DNA of 25,311 nt, taken from positions 1 through 25,311 of the forward strand of contig JAREAJ010000003.1 of assembly GCA_029240395.1 (NCBI GenBank), read 5' to 3'. The position numbers and the translations under genes were made by a program. Positions 22,892 through 25,311 of the stretch are shown here, one piece after another; position 1 is the stretch's first letter, and the number at the start of each line of letters is the position of its first letter. The notes under the pieces were generated by a model that was not told the DNA's origin, ran no database searches, and saw only the letters and a program-made list of their open reading frames with translations. This stretch comes from Nitrososphaeraceae archaeon. Its GTDB lineage: Archaea; Thermoproteota; Nitrososphaeria; Nitrososphaerales; Nitrososphaeraceae.

Positions 22892-24184
22892 ATGGTGACG
22901 GTTAGCAAAGCAAATTCTAGTCAGAACTGGGATTCAGTTAAGAGATATAAGCTGACAAAAATGCTCAATAGGTTAGGCAACATTTCAGGACACGGCACCG
23001 AACTTGTAACAGTTTATGTCCCTCCTAAGAGGCCATTGTACGACGTTATATCTCAGCTTAAAAACGAAGCAGGGACAGCTTCTAATATCAAGTCTGATCT
23101 TACGAGGACGCACGTGCAAGATGCCCTTAGCAGAACCATTGAGTATCTAAAACTCTTTAAGGATACTCCCGAGAATGGCTTAGTTATCTTCTGTGGAGCA
23201 ATTCCTAATCCCCGTGGATTGGGCAACGAAAAGATAGAAATTTACCCGGTTCTCCCTCCAAAGCCTGTCCAAATCAATCTCTATAGATGCGACGACCACT
23301 TCTGGATCGACCATTTAAAGGATATGATGAAAGACGATAAGTCCGTGGGGATTTTATCGATCGACACGCAGGAGGCAGGACTAGGCATATTGACAGGTGA
23401 CAGGTGGGAAGTAGTCGACTCACTGACATCGGGGGTTTCAGGAAAACATCGACAGGGTGGGCAGTCTGCCAGAAGATTCGAGCGACTCCGAGATAATGAG
23501 CTGAATGAGTATTACCGAAGAGTGGCAGAGCATGCTCAGAAGGCCTTTATCGACCAATACAATGTAAGAGGTCTTATCGTAGCAGGCCCTGGACCGACCA
23601 AAGAAAATTTCCTAAGGGAAGAATATCTAGACTATAGGTTACAGAAAAATGTAATTATAACGATGGATACGTCATACTCTGGCGGAGAAGGCGTCCGAGA
23701 GATAATAGATAAAGTTAACGAACAGGGTGTAATGACCGAATATCGTCTAATGGAAGAAAAAAAAATCATAAAGAAGTTTATGGGCGAGGTTTTTTCGAAC
23801 AAAGGACTAGGCATCTATGGCGTTAAGGAGGTCACAAGTGCAGTACAATCTGGAATCACAGATATTGTTATCGTAGCAGATAATGTCACGCACCTAGTAT
23901 TGGAGTCGAAATGCAAAAAATGCGAACATCTTGATCAAACTGTTATTGATAGATCCTCTGCGGTCACAACCAGACAACAGATTATGGCAAAACCATGCCC
24001 TATGTGCGGATCGACTGATTACGATATAAGCGAGAAGGATATAGTTGAACACCTAGAGGAACTAACAGCAGTCACAGGCACTAGGCTTGAAGTCATATCA
24101 GCTCAAACAGAGGAGGGAAATCAATTAACAAGTCTTGGAGGAATAGGAGCAATTTTGCGCTTTAAACCAGTGAGCAATATCTGA
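22892..24184 (+). CDS. prf1: peptide chain release factor aRF1
   Basis: The archaeal/eukaryotic class-1 release factor recognises all three stop codons and hydrolyses peptidyl-tRNA. The 430-residue protein has the three canonical landmarks: NIKS at residues 65-68, YxCxxxF at 131-137 (YRCDDHF), and the catalytic GGQ at 189-191. Domain 3 carries a small zinc-like insertion with CKKC and CPMC pairs near the C-terminus. A TATA element (about 22862-22870) lies 22-30 bases before the ATG, predicting a leaderless mRNA. It is divergent from the XRE-CBS regulator. Confidence 0.97.
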   Translation: MVTVSKANSSQNWDSVKRYKLTKMLNRLGNISGHGTELVTVYVPPKRPLYDVISQLKNEAGTASNIKSDLTRTHVQDALSRTIEYLKLFKDTPENGLVIFCGAIPNPRGLGNEKIEIYPVLPPKPVQINLYRCDDHFWIDHLKDMMKDDKSVGILSIDTQEAGLGILTGDRWEVVDSLTSGVSGKHRQGGQSARRFERLRDNELNEYYRRVAEHAQKAFIDQYNVRGLIVAGPGPTKENFLREEYLDYRLQKNVIITMDTSYSGGEGVREIIDKVNEQGVMTEYRLMEEKKIIKKFMGEVFSNKGLGIYGVKEVTSAVQSGITDIVIVADNVTHLVLESKCKKCEHLDQTVIDRSSAVTTRQQIMAKPCPMCGSTDYDISEKDIVEHLEELTAVTGTRLEVISAQTEEGNQLTSLGGIGAILRFKPVSNI

Positions 24185-24220
24185 GTATCTTTAAATCGTC
24201 CACGTGACGAAGTTAGATCT

Positions 24221-24640
24221 ATGGTTATGCACAGAGGAAACAAGCCTAACCAACACGCCAGGGTTATGATTATTGAAGATGATGAGGACATTCTTCTCCT
24301 CTACAAAGACTATCTGAAGAGAAAAGGGCATACCATAATTGTTAGCTCTACTACTGCCGACGAAGCACTGAGGGATTATGACGATTACAAACCAGACTTA
24401 GTAATAGTCGACTTCAAGCTTCCAGGACAAAAAAATGGTCTGCAGGCAGCAAGCGAAATCCTGACCAAGCACTCAAGAGCCAAAATACTGATCATCACTG
24501 CATTTGATCACGTAAGAGAAGAAATGGATGAGGCAGGTCTCTCTAGGAAAAATGTCACCATCTTAATTAAGCCAATAAAGCTATCGCATTTGAGCGAAAT
24601 CGTTTCAAGACTTTCATACGAGCAACAACATCCTGCCTGA
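24221..24640 (+). CDS. stand-alone response-regulator receiver protein
   Basis: This single-domain CheY-like receiver (139 residues) has the acidic pair E19-D20-D21, phospho-acceptor D64 in VIVDFKLPG, T93 in IITAFD and the conserved K117 in IKPI. No DNA-binding or enzymatic output domain follows. It would be phosphorylated by a sensor kinase encoded elsewhere and probably acts by protein contact. It starts at ATG 24221, 36 bases after the aRF1 stop, with a weak AT-rich element between, so it may be co-transcribed with aRF1 or separate. Confidence 0.93.
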   Translation: MVMHRGNKPNQHARVMIIEDDEDILLLYKDYLKRKGHTIIVSSTTADEALRDYDDYKPDLVIVDFKLPGQKNGLQAASEILTKHSRAKILIITAFDHVREEMDEAGLSRKNVTILIKPIKLSHLSEIVSRLSYEQQHPA

Positions 24641-24664
24641 ACGATTAAGGCTGGACAACACTAG

Positions 24665-25120
24665 CTAGCTTCTATATTGACTTATCTCCGTACTTTTGGA
24701 GGCACCCAATACTGATCGAACTTTCTGTGCGGTTAGTGTCATCTGCTCAATATTACCCACAGTTCTGGTAGGCCATTTGCCATCCCGGCTATCGTTTGCA
24801 AACCTTGGAACGATATGTACATGAACATGAGGAATTATTTGGTTCGCCGCCCTTCCATTATTTTGTCCAATGCTAAAGCCATCAGCATTGACTGCTGAAG
24901 TGATTGCTTTTGAGATCATATGAACGACTGAATAAAGGTTACCTACCTCTTGTGGATCCATGGAAAGTAGGCTCTCGTGGTGAAGTTTTGGTACTACGAG
25001 AGCGTGTCCCAAATTCAGTGGGTATTTATCCATCAAAGCAATATAGTTCTCATCCTCGTACAGTTTGATAGCTGGGAGTTTGCTTTTTATGATAGAACAA
25101 AAAAGGCAAGGTCGAGCCAT
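24665..25120 (-). CDS. HIT-family nucleotide hydrolase
   Basis: Histidine-triad proteins hydrolyse or transfer nucleotide monophosphates; this one looks like a Hint/Ap4A-type member. The HIT motif H98-V-H100-V-H102-IVPR is intact, with a C5-L-F-C8 pair at the N-terminus and NLGHALVVPKLHH upstream of the triad. The 151-residue length is usual. The substrate is not determinable by sequence. A TATA-like CTATAAAAT (25145-25153) lies 25-33 bases before the minus-strand ATG at 25118-25120, predicting a leaderless transcript. It converges on the receiver gene. Confidence 0.93.
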   Translation of the reverse strand: MARPCLFCSIIKSKLPAIKLYEDENYIALMDKYPLNLGHALVVPKLHHESLLSMDPQEVGNLYSVVHMISKAITSAVNADGFSIGQNNGRAANQIIPHVHVHIVPRFANDSRDGKWPTRTVGNIEQMTLTAQKVRSVLGASKSTEISQYRS

Positions 25121-25157
25121 ATTACAATAAAAACCTGCGGGAGCATTTTATAGTTTT

Positions 25158-25216
25158 TCAGTACGAGTGGATTTGAATTCCACTGATTCGCAGAGCGCCA
25201 GACTAGCGCCACTATT
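25158..25216 (-). other. tRNA-like pair of hairpins
   Basis: On the minus strand there is a GGCGC/GCGCU stem (positions 25210-25206 with 25198-25194, seven-base loop UAGUCUG). It is followed by AGUGGA/UCCACU (25184-25179 with 25171-25166, seven-base loop AUUCAAA). The first looks like a D-arm, the second like a T-arm. No anticodon arm of normal size, no matching acceptor 5' half and no box-like promoter are present. It could be a tRNA relic, an RNA or a regulatory dyad. The G-U closing pair makes the minus strand the more likely RNA. Confidence 0.2.
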
Positions 25217-25222
25217 GCTCAA

Positions 25223-25232
25223 TTTAAATATA
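25223..25232 (+). promoter_or_regulatory. TATA box of the gene at the right edge
   Basis: TTTAAATATA is 23-32 bases before ATG 25255, consistent with a leaderless start at about 25250-25257. Confidence 0.45.
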
Positions 25233-25254
25233 TCATAAACTCTTAAGGTATGAC

Positions 25255-25311
25255 ATGGCTGAAACGATTGAGCTCGAAAACTTCAGTGTTATGTTTTCTT
25301 TTCATTGTCCC
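25255..25311 (+). CDS. start of an unidentified gene, truncated by the window
   Basis: An ATG frame (begins MAETIELENF) is open for 19 codons to the end of the window, with a well-placed TATA box upstream. Another ATG, at 25250, is open in a different frame and less supported. Too little is visible to name a family. Confidence 0.4.
   Translation, partial: MAETIELENFSVMFSFHCP

Noticed and set aside
25166..25210. A complete tRNA gene
   Set aside because: No acceptor-stem partner for the sequence after the T-like arm, no anticodon loop with a usable anticodon, and no U33 in the first hairpin.
1..25311. CRISPR arrays, insertion sequences, phage genes or a defence island
   Set aside because: No regularly spaced repeats, transposase or integrase motifs, or nuclease/defence domains were seen; codon use and content look like ordinary core chromosome.

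Overview
The window looks like chromosomal core DNA from an ammonia-oxidising type archaeon of the Nitrososphaerota (Thaumarchaeota). The evidence is an archaeal class-1 release factor (aRF1), an archaeal NadM-type NMN adenylyltransferase, a split archaeal methylmalonyl-CoA mutase with MeaB and epimerase, and many TATA boxes about 25-30 nt before start codons that imply leaderless or near-leaderless mRNAs. There are also several TTG and GTG starts, and only scattered Shine-Dalgarno (SD) motifs. Base composition is moderately AT-rich and even. I see no insertion sequence, prophage, CRISPR array or rRNA.

Layout. 1-1039: window edge, a DUF2203 protein and a small HExxH protein, both on the minus strand. 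1413-5854: glycerate 2-kinase, biotin-protein ligase with a small HTH-like protein, a UbiA prenyltransferase, a small zinc-ribbon protein and a YHS-domain microprotein. 5933-7850: a zinc-dependent dehydrogenase followed by a DhnA/LsrF-type class I aldolase. 7918-14120: a branched-chain amino acid cluster, ilvB-ilvN-leuA-leuB-ilvC, preceded by a possible short leader ORF. 14125-17825: methylmalonyl-CoA module (small B12 subunit on the minus strand; MeaB, large subunit and epimerase on the plus strand). 17885-25120: housekeeping genes (NadM, S-adenosylhomocysteine hydrolase, Rieske ferredoxin, CysS, aRF1, receiver protein, HIT hydrolase) with an XRE-CBS regulator and zinc-binding microproteins. 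A new plus-strand gene starts at 25255 and runs off the end.

How the parts fit. The mutase and epimerase interconvert succinyl-CoA and methylmalonyl-CoA, a required segment of the 3-hydroxypropionate/4-hydroxybutyrate carbon-fixation cycle in this group. MeaB would protect the cobalamin enzyme, and the biotin ligase would activate the acetyl/propionyl-CoA carboxylase of the same cycle (encoded elsewhere). The ilv/leu genes cover valine and most of leucine synthesis, but leuC and leuD are not here.

I did not find a clearly new multi-gene system. The most unusual signals are small: two genes (glycerate kinase and cysS) whose 5' ends make best sense if one A is removed from an A-run; a branched-chain-rich short ORF ahead of ilvB; a 28-codon ORF overlapping a zinc-ribbon microprotein by ATGA; a 25-residue hydrophobic ORF overlapping another zinc-ribbon gene; and a tRNA-like pair of hairpins near the right edge.
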